A DNA stretch of 64,000 nucleotides, from assembly GCA_016946835.1 (NCBI GenBank), contig JACVTC010000097.1:127001-191000 (forward strand), in the 5' to 3' direction. The translations under genes and the position numbers were made by a program. Position 1 is the stretch's first letter; each line of letters opens with the position of its first letter. This stretch comes from Neocallimastix lanati (nom. inval.) (Eukaryota > Neocallimastigomycota > Neocallimastigomycetes > Neocallimastigales > Neocallimastigaceae). This document shows, in pieces, positions 32,550 through 43,439 of this stretch. Below the pieces are notes generated by a model. The model saw only the letters and a list, made by a program, of their open reading frames with translations. It made no database searches and was not told the origin of the DNA.

Positions 32550-33840
32550 TTAATAACAATAATAAATTTTTTTTTTTGTTAATAACAATAATATTTTTCT
32601 CCGATATTTATAATTTTTCAATACCCAAAATATTTTTAATTTATTGTTTAAATTTTTAATGTCAGAAATATTATTGTAAATTTTATTCTTTTTCAATTTT
32701 TGCTTTTTATTATTGTTATTTTCAAAATTATTTTTACTGTTAATTTTAATAATTTCATTATCTTTAATAGAATTATAATCAATAATAATTTTGTTGTATT
32801 TCAATCTATTAGTATTATTATTTTTATTAGCCATATTATTCTCATTAATCTTATTGTGATTTTTATTCAGATCCATCTTAGTATTTATGCTTTCTATTTT
32901 AATCTCCTGTACCTAGTCAATATTATTATTAATATTAGATTTATTAATAACAGTCTTAATGTTATCAATACTATTTTTATTTAGAATTTCTTCCTTAACT
33001 TTATTGTTTTTATTAATTTTATTCTTAATATTTTTAATTTCATTGTTAAATTTTTCGTCTCTATTAATTTTATTGTTATTTTTAATATTACTATATTCAT
33101 TATTAATTTTATTATCTTGATTAATTCCGATATTATTGTTCTGATTATTTTTAGGATTATTATAGTTATTATCATTAAAATTATTATTGAAATTATTATT
33201 GAAATTTTTATTAAAATCCGAATTATTAAAATTAAAATTATAAAAATTTCGATTATTAAAATTTTGATTATAAAAATTTTGGTTAATAAAATTTTGATTG
33301 TTAAAATTTTGATTGTTAAAATTTTGATAATAAAAATTTTGATTATAAAAATTTTGATTATTAAAGTTTTGATTATAAAAATTTTGATTGTTAAAATTTT
33401 GATAATAAAAATTTTGATTATAAAAATTTTGATTATTAAAGTTTTGATTATAAAAATTTTGATTGTTAAAATTTTGAGTGTTACAACCTTGATCCTTAAA
33501 GTTATGTTTATTAAAATTTTGAAAAAAATTCTTGACTTTCCTCTGGAATGAATGATAGAATTATGTTACATATATCTGATAAAGATATATCTTGTAGCTC
33601 AGATTCATAAAGTTTAATTAACATTTCTACTGAATCTTCATCCTCAAAACCTTTAATTTCGATTATTTCTTTATAATTAATTTGAGAATATTAAGAATTT
33701 CCTTTGCTTCAAAATATTGTTTATGGGGGTAAATTTCCGCTATAATATTCTTTAAATACTTTTTAAAGATTTCTTCTTTATTATTATAATTATTGGTTGG
33801 TTATAGGGTGTTATCCTCCCTGAATTATTATTCATTTTAT
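32550..33840 (-). pseudogene. Asn/Gln/Phe-repeat protein, decayed
   Basis: On the minus strand, from an ATG near 33835, frame-shifted pieces read EEIFKKYLKNIIAEIYPHKQ, then EIKGFEDEDSVEMLIKLYES and LSDICNIILSFIPEESQEFF, a small helical domain. After a shift near 33525 a long frame follows with NQNFYNQNFNNQNF repeats (about 33480-33240), then Asn/Lys-rich sequence to the stop at 32550, broken by at least one TAG near 32910. The low-complexity part is prion-like in composition. I do not recognise the helical domain; a retroelement gag or an RNA-binding factor are possible. Confidence 0.5.
33240..33480. repeat. 15-bp minisatellite with 75-bp higher-order unit
   Basis: Units such as GATTGTTAAAATTTT, GATAATAAAAATTTT and GATTATTAAAGTTTT. 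A block of five units (75 bp) recurs in the same order. Minus strand encodes the NQNFY/NQNFN pentapeptides. Confidence 0.85.
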
Positions 33841-34054
33841 ATAACTATTAATTAAAATATAAAAAATAACAATTATTAATTTATAAAATAACTGTCATTA
33901 TTAGAGTTAAAAAAATAAAATAATTATTAAAATTAATTAATTTAACTAAAAAAAATTTTTTTTTTTTTTTTTAATTTTTGTAAAATAATTTGATTAATAA
34001 TATTATTTTATTATTTTTTTTTTTTTTTTTTTTTATAATAATTGTAAAATAATT
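33841..34054. other. A+T-rich spacer
   Basis: A- and T-runs; nothing else seen. Confidence 0.4.
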
Positions 34055-34140
34055 ATAACTTCTTCCCCTCCAAAGAGAACCGATATCTCCACCATTTGAT
34101 AAAGTACGCCTTGGTTCATTCTCTTACTGGGAGAAGTTAT
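34055..34140. other. 86-bp compound hairpin, possible structured RNA or foldback MITE
   Basis: Outer arms ATAACTTCTTCCC and GGGAGAAGTTAT pair with one bulge; inner arms AGAGAACC (34074-34081) and GGTTCATTCTCT (34113-34124) also pair with a two-base bulge. The apical loop is GC-richer than the surrounding desert. Transcription direction is unknown. Confidence 0.5.
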
Positions 34141-34980
34141 ATATATAATTTATTTATGAAATTTATTTATATAATATTATTTATTTATTTATTAAATATT
34201 TATTTATTTATTTTATAATTTAAATTTATTTAATTAACTACTAATTTTTATAAATTCATATTAAATATTACTAAACTAATTTTATTAATAAAATATATTT
34301 ATTTTGCCAATTTTTATTATTATAATTTTAACTTATTTGAATTGCATGAATGGCAATGTGCAAAACTGTAAAATTACAAAGAATAAATATAAAGAAAAAG
34401 GTATTCTTTATATAAATTATTTACATAACATAAAATTTATGATATAAATTTTATTTTACATTGATTTTATGTATTTAATAGAATTTATAATGTTACATAA
34501 ATTTATCTTATATCACGTTATTTCTGGATCATTTTATAAATCATATGATAATTAATCAAGCGATTAATTGATTTATTTTTATGTAATTATTAATAAAATA
34601 ATTTATTAATAATTAAGGTTTTTATTTTCATTTCATATCAAATAGTTAATATTTATTTTTGTTAAAGGAACATCAAATTTTAATTATTAGAATATATTAT
34701 TTTTTTTATATAATCAATTCTGTACCAATAATATTAAAACGTCATGATTCCAACAAAAAAATTAAAAAATGAAAAATTTGACATAATATGTTTCTCAATT
34801 AAAAATGGATGTGACAATATTATTAAATATTTATAAATATTTATAAAATGGTGTAATATTAAAGAAGTAGATTATTATTATTTCATAAACAGTAAATTTA
34901 TTTCGCCATGACTTTCTTTTATTTATAAATTTTTTCCAAGTATAAAAATGATGGAGTAATTAAACTTAGTTTTTTGAATT
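34141..34980. other. A+T desert
   Basis: No coding signal seen. Confidence 0.4.
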
Positions 34981-35265
34981 TTGAAATTTTTAAATAAATA
35001 TTTAAAAATTGATTTAATTGTTTTTATTTTTATTAGTGTTATTTTTTTATTTTTTTTTATTATTTTAATTTATGTATTATGTAATATATATTTTATAAAA
35101 AATACCGGTGAACTCTATTTTTATGTAAAATATTCTTATAAATTAAATAATAAATTCTTAATAAACTATAGTAATTTTTTTTTATTACTTGTGATTACCC
35201 TCTTTGGGGGAATAGTGATGTATTCACAAAATAGCTTTATTGAGTATTCAGCAATGGCACTCTGA
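34981..35265 (+). pseudogene. Two-helix membrane fragment
   Basis: A 95-codon frame from a TTG with no ATG start. Two strongly hydrophobic segments: IVFIFISVIFLFFFIILIYV and FFLLLVITLFGGIVMYSQNS, separated by a polar loop. The second resembles the SPIFLLLILFG-type TM2 of the class C GPCR-like receptors that are expanded in gut fungi, but the match is weak. No neighbouring exon is evident, so it is probably a fragment. Confidence 0.3.
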
Positions 35266-36299
35266 CATGCATATCATTGCTGATAATTTTCAAGTTCGCT
35301 TTTTCTCGTAGTACTTCTCAAGTTCCTAACTTCCCTTTTGAAGTGAGGTCATTATAATCTAACCCATTGTAATAGATACTAACCCTTAAATGTCAGAAAG
35401 AGTGTAATTTGTGGGAATTAAATACATATAATTCTCTCGTAAATATTTTAAATAACAGTACTTGCACAACTTTCTCAGACCCACAGTTAGGACAGTATCT
35501 TATCTATATTACTTTGGATATTTAGAATAATATTATATATATAAGGGGAAATACTTACATGTAACCCTAACCACTATATTCCATAAAAACTCTTGTAAGG
35601 AAAACCTGGAAAATGGTTATAGTGCAGTGTAGTAGATACAAGATAAAATGATGGTTATTGAATGATAACCTCATGGTTATGTAATGTATCTTAGAATAGT
35701 TCCCAATTGATTAATTATATAAAATCATTGTTTAATTTTGTATAATAATTGTAAATTTATTTTATTATGTTTATTATTAATTTCTTTATCAGGTTAAATT
35801 AATTTTTATTTAGATTATTTAGATATTTTTATAGTTAGTAGATTAGTAAGTTTATATTAAATATGTATCCATTCATAAAAATTATTGACATGTATAAATA
35901 ATTCATGTAATTGAATCTGTAACTCACTAGTGTTAATATTAACATAAAATGTATTAAAAATATTTTATTATTAAAAAGATTAATTATATAAATAAACAAA
36001 ATATATATACTCAATTTAAGCCAAGCCTACTATTATCAAATAGAATTTAATAGCGCTGTATTCTTTAATTGTAGTGTTAATTATTTAAGAATAATAAATT
36101 TTTCATAGTACCGCTGGAATAGAGAGGTGTTAAATTATCTTAGCCTCTATTTATTGTTTGTTATTTTAGTTTATAGAAAGCTTACCTCTTACATGCGGGA
36201 TCGAATCAGGATCTTCAAAATACTCAAAAAAATTGTCATTTAAGGAATAAAAGCAAATCTACAACAATCAATAACTCTCATCTCCATTATAGATTCAAA
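35266..36299. other. Non-coding block with short inverted repeats
   Basis: 35270-35700 is less A+T-rich than its surroundings, with no long frame. It has three GGTTAT motifs with an ATAACC partner (35653-35670) enclosed by AGATACA/TGTATCT arms (35634-35640, 35685-35691). 35700-36230 is ordinary A+T-rich spacer. Confidence 0.35.
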
Positions 36300-36610
36300 A
36301 ACTTCAAGACCAAGAATCTCCGATCAATCAAATAACAATCTTCCTATTTACTAATTCTCTTTTAAATTCTCCAATAAAACTAAAGCCAAAATCCGACTTG
36401 ACTCCGGCTCTCAACTAAATCTAATCGATACCTACTTTGTTAAAGAAAATAATATTCCCCTCTCTACTAAAACTAACTTCCCTAAAGTCTCAGGAATAGG
36501 AGGCAATCAACCAATTCTTGGAGAAACTTTCCCCATCTCAATTAAATATAGAAAACATAACCTAATAAATTCATTATTTCTACCTAAAACAGAATATTTT
36601 TGTATTATAA
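36300..36610 (+). pseudogene. Ty3 aspartic protease fragment
   Basis: A plus-strand frame reads KAKIRLDSGSQLNLIDTYFV, FPKVSGIGGNQPILGETFPI and NSLFLPKTEYF. The DSGS active site is followed by the fold of a Ty3 protease. No gag or RT is attached. It resembles the protease of element D (SGFKLNLINVDYC ... FDIGGSQ). Confidence 0.65.
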
Positions 36611-36682
36611 TATAGATAGAAATGGAGATATATTTTTTCAAAATCCCTGGAGTAATCTTCATATTCCTCTGATAAAATGGAA

Positions 36683-37634
36683 TTATTGTATAATTTTACC
36701 AAGTATAACGTAGCTGAATCTTTTACGGTAGATTGTTAAAATCCATGTTTTTTTAATTTCAATATTAATATTTCTGATAAATTTGGTAGAATTAGATTTT
36801 CCAATATATTTTTTAATCAATCCCTGTTTTAAAGGATCTTTATGTTTAGTAGTACTAGCTGTCAAATCTGTAGTAGAAGTAGAATTTTCAGAATAACCAT
36901 TAATAACAGGAGAACTAACTGAATGTAATCAATATGTCAATTAAAACAGATTATAACAATAAAAAACACTACACAATTTAAACAACAAAAAATAAGTAAA
37001 TTCTTTTAATAAATTTTTTTATTAATTATAAATTTCTTTTATGTTATTAACTGTAAAATAGTTAATAACTAATAAATCGATTTAATTGAGAAAAATTACA
37101 TGTATTTATATTTTTTCTTATTACATTAGATATGATATTATTTAATAATATATATAAAGCTATTTATTTATATACAAAAGATTTTTAATAATTTTATTAT
37201 TTATTAATTTACTAAAACTAAAATTAATTTATTAAACTATTTATTTTATTTATTATTTTAATACTTATAATAATTTTAATTATATATTTAATATTGAAAA
37301 ACTATTTTTATTAACTATTTAAGATTATTCCTAAATTAATATTTAACTATTTAAAATAAACTAGGCTAACTAAAATAATTAAAAAAATATTTTCAATTTA
37401 AAAAAAATAAATTTTACTTCAATAAATTTTATATTAAAAAAAATTTCATATACATTAAATAAATTGTACGAAAAACTAAACTATTTAATGTATTAAAGAT
37501 TTATTAAATCTTTACAATGAACTACTAGATACATCATCTTCACCATTCAAAATTTGTTGTAAATGATTAGGTGATAATCTTAAGATGTTCGGATCTTGAT
37601 ATTCTTTATTGTTATTATCTTGAATATTAGCCAT
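36683..37634 (-). pseudogene. Unidentified gene split by a solo LTR
   Basis: The minus-strand ATG at 37634 opens MANIQDNNNKEYQDPNILRL ... LNGEDDVSSS, running straight into the LTR at 37516. On the other side of the LTR (from 36923) the same frame continues as VSSPVINGYSENSTSTTDLT and KHKDPLKQGLIKKYIGKSNS, ending at 36683. Joining across the short repeat (TTCA) restores one frame of roughly 115 codons. The protein is Asn/Ser-rich then basic. I do not recognise it; an N-terminal retroelement gag is one possibility. Confidence 0.55.
36924..37516 (-). repeat. Solo LTR of a Ty3 A/B/C-like family
   Basis: 593 bp, TGTAAAGATTTAATAAATC start on the minus strand and ...GATTACA end. It shares TTATTAACTGTAAAATAGTT and ACATGTATTTATATTTTTTC with the LTR of element A. 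Flanks are CTGAA and ATGAA, a 5-bp target duplication with one change. No internal region: it formed by LTR-LTR recombination. Confidence 0.75.
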
Positions 37635-38299
37635 AATAAGATTTATTAATAATACTTAGTTTTATTATATAAATTATTAAAAGAAATAATATATATTTTA
37701 TAATTAAATTTATACTCATATTTAATAATTTATTATACTATAAATGGATGAATCAACAATTATCTGATTAGCTAATGAATATTAAAGATATTATTGAAGT
37801 ATTGACGAGTTATTGTTTAATTTATCTGATTGGTTAAATATCATATGATAAACTTTATAATATGATATTCTTTATGTTGTAGCTGGTTTAATAGGTGTAT
37901 TTAAGTTATTAATAATTTTTATTAATATTTTATTATTTTATAATTACAATATTATTTCTACCAAAGGAAAACAAAATCAAGGAAAATTAATAATACTAAT
38001 TATATTGTTAAAGAATTAACAATATATAATTATTACAAATAAATATTATAAGAATATAATAATATATATTTTAATATGAATAATATATGCTTTTATATTA
38101 ATTATATCATTTATTTAACGAAAATAATATAAAAGGATATATTCTCCTGAAATAAAAATTAATCTTTATTGCGCATTATTTATTTTAATAAGTACGTGCA
38201 CTTGAACAATTATTCAACACGTAAAGGTTAAAGTATTTATATTTGTAAAATTTTATTTTTTTTTACTTTTATTATTTTACATAGGGTTAGATTATTATT
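37635..38299. other. A+T-rich spacer
   Basis: Contains the inverted repeat TGTTAAAGAATTAACA (38006-38021). No gene seen. Confidence 0.4.
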
Positions 38300-39065
38300 A
38301 ATAAAATGGCTGGTTGGAAAAATTATTATAAAAGAAAATATTGTAGATATTATAGGAAAAATATGGAAATATATATGGGAAATGAAGTTATGGGCAAATG
38401 AAAGTGCTAAACAACAAGCAGATCAATCTACGTTTGTTATTAACGTACCCACAGAAATAATTTATTTCTCTTTAAAGGATTCTATAACTACTTCGATTGC
38501 TTTATCAGCTGAAGTTACAGATAAAATTGAATCAAACAATGCTATATCCTTTTTTTTAAGGTCTTTGCTCTTCATGGAATCCCAGAAGTACTCGTGATAG
38601 ACGACATTCCACAGTTCTGTTCAGATAAAACCAAGTCTTTTCTCTATTATACGGAGTATATGTTTACCAGTACCTATCACCCTGAATCCAATGAGGAAGT
38701 CGAAAATAGAAACAAAGAGATAGGTAAATATTTAAGATTACTATGTAATAACAACCAAGGAATATGGGATGATATGTTACCAAGTGCACTTTGGGCTTTA
38801 CGTACTTGTAAAAATGAAACCTAACCCTATTCCTAAAGTTTTCCAACTTCGAATTGCTTTATGGTAGGACTTACAACCATCCGAGCTAATGGTCAACTTA
38901 GATAAGAAAGATGACTACGAAAGTGATGACGAATTCCTCATTAGACGATTTACAAAACATTATAAATGGTGTCAAAGAATATCGAAAGAGCGAATAGACT
39001 TTGGGAAGACTGCTGTAAACAAATAAAGAGACTTAGGGTAAACTATAATATTATTATTTCAATTC
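38300..39065 (+). pseudogene. Detached Ty3 integrase fragment
   Basis: Frame-shifted plus-strand pieces: a first part (about 38380-38580) with ADQSTFVINVPTEIIYF, then ALHGIPEVLVIDDIPQF (second catalytic Asp region), YMFTSTYHPESNEEVENRNK (catalytic Glu region) and GIWDDMLPSALWALRTCKNE. It continues after a stop at 38822 as a decayed integrase C-terminus to about 39030. It is followed by a purine-rich TTTGGAGGTAC and a possible LTR. No RT is attached. Confidence 0.75.
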
Positions 39066-39127
39066 AGTTATAATTTCAACATAAAGAGTTTTTTGATATT
39101 AAGACTGCTTTTGAAATTTGGAGGTAC

Positions 39128-39285
39128 TGTAACGAATTGTTTTGGTTCAGGGAAAAACATTAATAACTCTGAATAAAACACCTTAATTATACACTAATTA
39201 ATTATTTATTTTATTTACTTATTTATTTTTATTTATTTATTTATTATTTCTTTTATTTATTTATTTAACTATTATTATTTATTAC

Positions 39286-39342
<57 letters not shown>

Positions 39343-40020
39343 TTAAATTAATATTATTATTTTTATGCTATTTATTTAAACTAATTTTATTTATTTTTTG
39401 TTATTGATATCTGATATTATTGTTCACATTATTTCTATTTGTACTTTTATTTTCAAAGTAAATTGTAAAAAGCCATCTAAACAATTAGAAAAACATAGAA
39501 AGATTTTAAAATAATTATATAGAAATATAACTAATAATATGATATATAATTCTAATAAATACATATTTTTATTAATATAAATTAAATATATTTATTAGGT
39601 ACGCTCAAGTACACAAGTCGTAATAGACGAGTGACTTGACAGATAAGCGCATACTATTTCTTCACCTTTTGAATTAAACCTGAAAAATTTCAGGAAATGT
39701 TTTTATTTCTGACTTAATTTTTGAACGCTTACATTTTCTTAAAATTAAATTTATTCTTATTAGATTTTTTATTTTTTCTTTCCTTATTTCCCTTCTGGAA
39801 CGAATTCTAATAAAACAATTTTTACTTTCAATTTTTATTATTTTTTTTTTCATTCCAGTAACCCAAATAACCTAAATTAATTCTGTTATTAAACAATACT
39901 AATTAAATACTTTTTAAAAAATAACAACTTTTTCAATCAAATTTTTTTTTACTACTTTTCATTACATTTATTTTATTTCTATATATATTTTCTTTACAAT
40001 TTACAAATAATTATTGAGGA
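39128..40020 (+). repeat. Probable LTR region between two Ty3 pieces
   Basis: Starts TGTAACGAATTG directly after the polypurine-like TTTGGAGGTAC that follows the integrase fragment, and precedes the gag of element D. Its 3' end is not certain (possibly near 39855, CATTCCAGTAACCC). It contains an (ATT)n microsatellite (about 39282-39345) and a GC-richer hairpin-like stretch (39601-39650). A single shared LTR between a pol end and a gag start suggests a tandem arrangement. Confidence 0.4.
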
Positions 40021-40039
40021 ACACAATATATTCGAAAAT

Positions 40040-40546
40040 GACACCTTAAAAAATGGCTTTGCCGGTGACAGAAGATTTTTTAAAGGCTTCCTAGTGAAAA
40101 TTGATCTTATATTTGCTCTTTATCCAGACCAATACCTCAAAGACGAAAAGAAAGTAGTTTATATAATCTCCCTTTTGTATGGAAACGCAATGAATTGGGC
40201 AGCTATCTTGATCGAGAATAATGACCCATGTTTATATAACTACAAAGCCTTTGTAGGAAGATTAAAGTCCTTTTATGGGAGTAATGACAAATCCTATGTA
40301 GTCAACCAAATACTAAGAAGAATTAAACAAAAAATCATAGGAGAAGTCAGTAGATACATATTAGAATTTAACAAGTATGCCGATGTATCCACATGGAACG
40401 AAGAAGCAAAAATGGACACTTTTATGGCAAGTTTAAATGATAATGTTGCCTCTCGTATTCTCGAAATGTTTCCTGGCCCAAGAAATTTATTCGCCATGCA
40501 AATATTTGCTTCCAGAATTGATTCTCGTCTATATGTTTACAGATAA
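40040..40546 (+). pseudogene. Element D gag
   Basis: From upstream of the first ATG: NGFAGDRRFFKGFLVKIDLI, YIISLLYGNAMNWAAILIEN, FYGSNDKSYVVNQILRRIKQ and DTFMASLNDNVASRI, a Ty3 gag capsid. The coding similarity begins before the ATG at 40094, so the true start is upstream or non-AUG. Confidence 0.8.
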
Positions 40547-41080
40547 TTTTCAAACCAAAGACGTTTCAATTACGAGAATCAAAGATCTAATAAAGCTCAT
40601 TCTCAAAAAAGAAATAAGTCAAAATTCAGCTTTCATAAGTATCTTTCCAAAAAAGAAAAGGAAAGAAGAAAAAGGGAAAATCTTTGTGTTTATTGTGGCT
40701 CTCCAGACCACAGTTTAAAAGATTGTACAAAGAAGAATAAAAATAAAGAAAATATTTCTATGGTATCTATTTCTTCCAAGGCATCAAGTTCAAACAGTTC
40801 CTCTCAAGAACAGTTTACTACAGAATTTAAATTATCTTTCGAACTATCACCAAAAATTCTTATGGATTCCGGTTTTAAACTCAATCTCATTAATGTCGAC
40901 TACTGCAATGACTATAATTTACCTTATCATGACGATGGTCAATTACCAAAAATCTTTGATATTGGTGGTAGTCAATCTATCTTTCGTATAACTCCACCTC
41001 TTAATCTTCGTTATAAGGATCATCTTTGTAGAACCCAATTTTATGTTACAGATTTACCTGCCTATATCCTTGTATTTTAG
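40547..41080 (+). pseudogene. Element D zinc knuckle and protease
   Basis: After a frameshift: CVYCGSPDHSLKDC (CCHC), a Ser-rich linker, and the protease ILMDSGFKLNLINVDYC with FDIGGSQSIFRI. The active site reads DSGF where DS/TGS/A is usual, a further sign of decay. Confidence 0.78.
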
Positions 41081-41329
41081 GTCTCAATTGGTTAAGAGAA
41101 CACAACCCTCATATTGATTTTGCCACGAATACTCTATCTTTTTGTTTCTAATTACTGTCTTAATTCTTGTGTCTCTTTACCCAATAATATTCCAGAATTC
41201 CCAGAAGAACCTTCAGCTTTTCCAGTTATCGAAAATAATTTTCGCCGTAATTACTACTAACAATAAAAGTCACTTAGTGAATCTTCTGCCAATGAACTCC
41301 CCCCTCACCGTCAATATGACTGTAAAATA

Positions 41330-42246
41330 AATATAATTGCTAACGGAAAGCTTCATTACAGACCTATCTACCTTTTAACAGATAAGGAAATAAAAGCTTT
41401 AGAAAAATATATCAAGGAAAACCTAAAGAAAGGATTTATTCGTAAATCCAAATCCCCTAACGATGCTTCAATATTCTTTATCCTTAAAAAGAATAGTGAA
41501 CTCATATTAATAGTTGACTACTTCCCACTCAATGAAATCACCATTCGAGATTCCTACCCTCTTCCATTAATTTAAGATATGCTTGAGCATTTGGGTAAAG
41601 CAAAAATTTTTTCTAAATTAGATCTTCCCTCGGCATATAATCTCATCCGAATTATGGAAGGTGACGAATATAAAACCGCTTTTACTTGTATTTTTGGACA
41701 CTTTGAATACACCGTAATACCATTTGGGCTAAAGAACGCTCCTGTTGTTTTCCATCATTTCATAATGATGATCTTGAAGATGTTATTGGAGAATTTGCAT
41801 ATGCCTACATATACGACAATATTATCTTCTCTAAAGATTACAATTCTCATGTTAAGCATGTCAAGGAAATTTTAACTTGCCTCAGGAAAGCCAAACTATA
41901 CGCTAAACTCGAAAAATGTGAATTTTTTGTTCCTTATATTGATTTCCTTGGGCACCGTATCTCCTCTGAAGGTATTTATATGGACCCCAAAAAGGTCGAT
42001 TCTATTATAAACTGGCCCGTTCCCACTTGCGTTAAAGACATTCAATCTTTTCTCGGTCTAGCAAATTTTTACAGACGTTTTATTCCAGGTTTTGCTAATC
42101 TCGTTTATCCTCTCCATCTTCTTTTAAGAAAGAATGTTAAATTTTCATGGTCTCCTGATGCCCAAGCTTCTTTTGACTCTCTTAAATTAAAATTTACCTC
42201 ATTACCATATCTTATTTACCAACAGAGAACTTCCTTCCATAGTTGA
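41330..42246 (+). pseudogene. Element D reverse transcriptase, catalytic Asp lost
   Basis: Frame pieces: [28 protein letters not shown] (TAA follows), [33 protein letters not shown], then after a frameshift near 41763 [20 protein letters not shown], aligning with SYIDDILIYS of elements A and B. The first catalytic Asp is Tyr (TAC at 41812). Then VPYIDFLGHRISSEGIYMDP and VPTCVKDIQSFLGLANFYRR. Confidence 0.85.
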
Positions 42247-43413
42247 AACGGATTCTAGTAACTTTGCTGTTGGTGCTATCCTATCACAGAAATCACCTAA
42301 CAACAATCATTTACATGCAGTAGCTTTCTTTTCTAGATTACTTACAGGTGCTGAACGTAACTACCCAATTTACGACAAAGAACATTTGGCTATTGTCTTT
42401 GCTCTGAAAAATTGGTGTCACCTTCTTAAAGGTTCTGATGTTCCTTTCATTACTTTCTCTGATCATCGTAATCTTTTATTTCAAAAGAAACCAGAAAAAA
42501 TGACTCAAAGACTTGTTCGTTGGTCATTATTTCTTTCAGAATTCAGTTTTAAAATCCTGTATAGTTCCGGTTCTTCTAATGGTAAACCTGATGCTCTTTC
42601 CCGCCGTCCTGACTATGTTAACTCTGCTAACGATTCCGATGTTCCCTTTACCGTTTTTCGTCCTGAAAATTTTTGTGCTCTTGTTCATTCAATCTCTTAC
42701 CTTAACAATGAAATTCTTTCTGGTTATAAATCTGACTCCTTTTATTATGATGTATGTACTTATCTTGATAATAAAAAACGTCCTATCCCTCATAGCCAAA
42801 TTAATAAATTTTCCCTTAACAATGGCTTTCTCCTTTTCAATAGCAGTATGTATGTTCCACCAAACTGCCATGCACAAATTATGAAAATATGCCATGACTC
42901 TCCTACTGCAGGTCATTATGACATTAGTAAAACTATTTCTCTTACTTTTCGTGATTTTTGGTGGCCTTCTTTATCCTCTTATATTAAGAAGTATATTCGA
43001 TCCTGCGATATCTGTTGTCGCTCTAAAACTTCACTTCATAAACCTTATGGTTATCTCAACCCTCTTGAACTTAGTGAACGTCCTTGGTCTTCTATTTCAA
43101 TGGACTTTATTACCGATTTACCAGACTCTGATGGCTTTACATGCATTCTCGTTATTGTAGATAGACTAACTAAATGATCCATTTTATCCCTTTCCATGGT
43201 CTCTCTTACGCTATTGACGCTGCTTCTGCCTTCATTGACCATATATTTAGACTTCATGGCCTTCCCGAAGAAATTATTTCCGATAGAGATTCCCAGTTCA
43301 CTTCAAAATTTTGGAAAGCTGTTTGTCAATCTCTTAACATCGACCCTTTCTTTAATAATTTTAAGATATATTTTAAAATGGCTTCTGTACACTTTTGGCA
43401 AACATCAAGATGA
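42247..43413 (+). pseudogene. Element D RNase H and integrase, truncated
   Basis: VETDSSNFAVGAILSQ and YDKEHLAIVFALKNW (RNase H), FSDHRNLLFQKKPEKM, then integrase HDSPTAGHYDISKTI ... CDICCRSK (HHCC), SMDFITDLPDSDGF (first Asp), a one-base loss near 43176, IHFIPFHGLSYAIDAASAF and EEIISDRDSQFTSKFW (second Asp). Similarity stops at about 43360 before the catalytic Glu. Confidence 0.85.
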
Positions 43414-43439
43414 ATTGAGAATATTATTGAAATTTTACT

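Larger units (their letters stand above)
40040..43420 (+). mobile_element. Ty3/gypsy element D, decayed and 3'-truncated
   Basis: Gag, CCHC, protease, RT, RNase H and most of integrase in the canonical Ty3 order, with many frameshifts and stops. It breaks off after the second integrase catalytic Asp (about 43360). Its protein is distinct from A, B and C, so it is a second Ty3 lineage. No 3' LTR. Confidence 0.85.

Noticed and set aside
33117-33551. 144-codon plus-strand frame rich in Ile/Lys
   Set aside because: It is the complement of the NQNF repeat coding on the minus strand, where the codons and upstream domain make more sense.
38006-38219. Possible solo copia LTR (TGTTAAAGAATTAACA start, ATTCAACA end)
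   Set aside because: The flanking 5-mers (TATAT and CGTAA) do not match and there is no second copy in the window.
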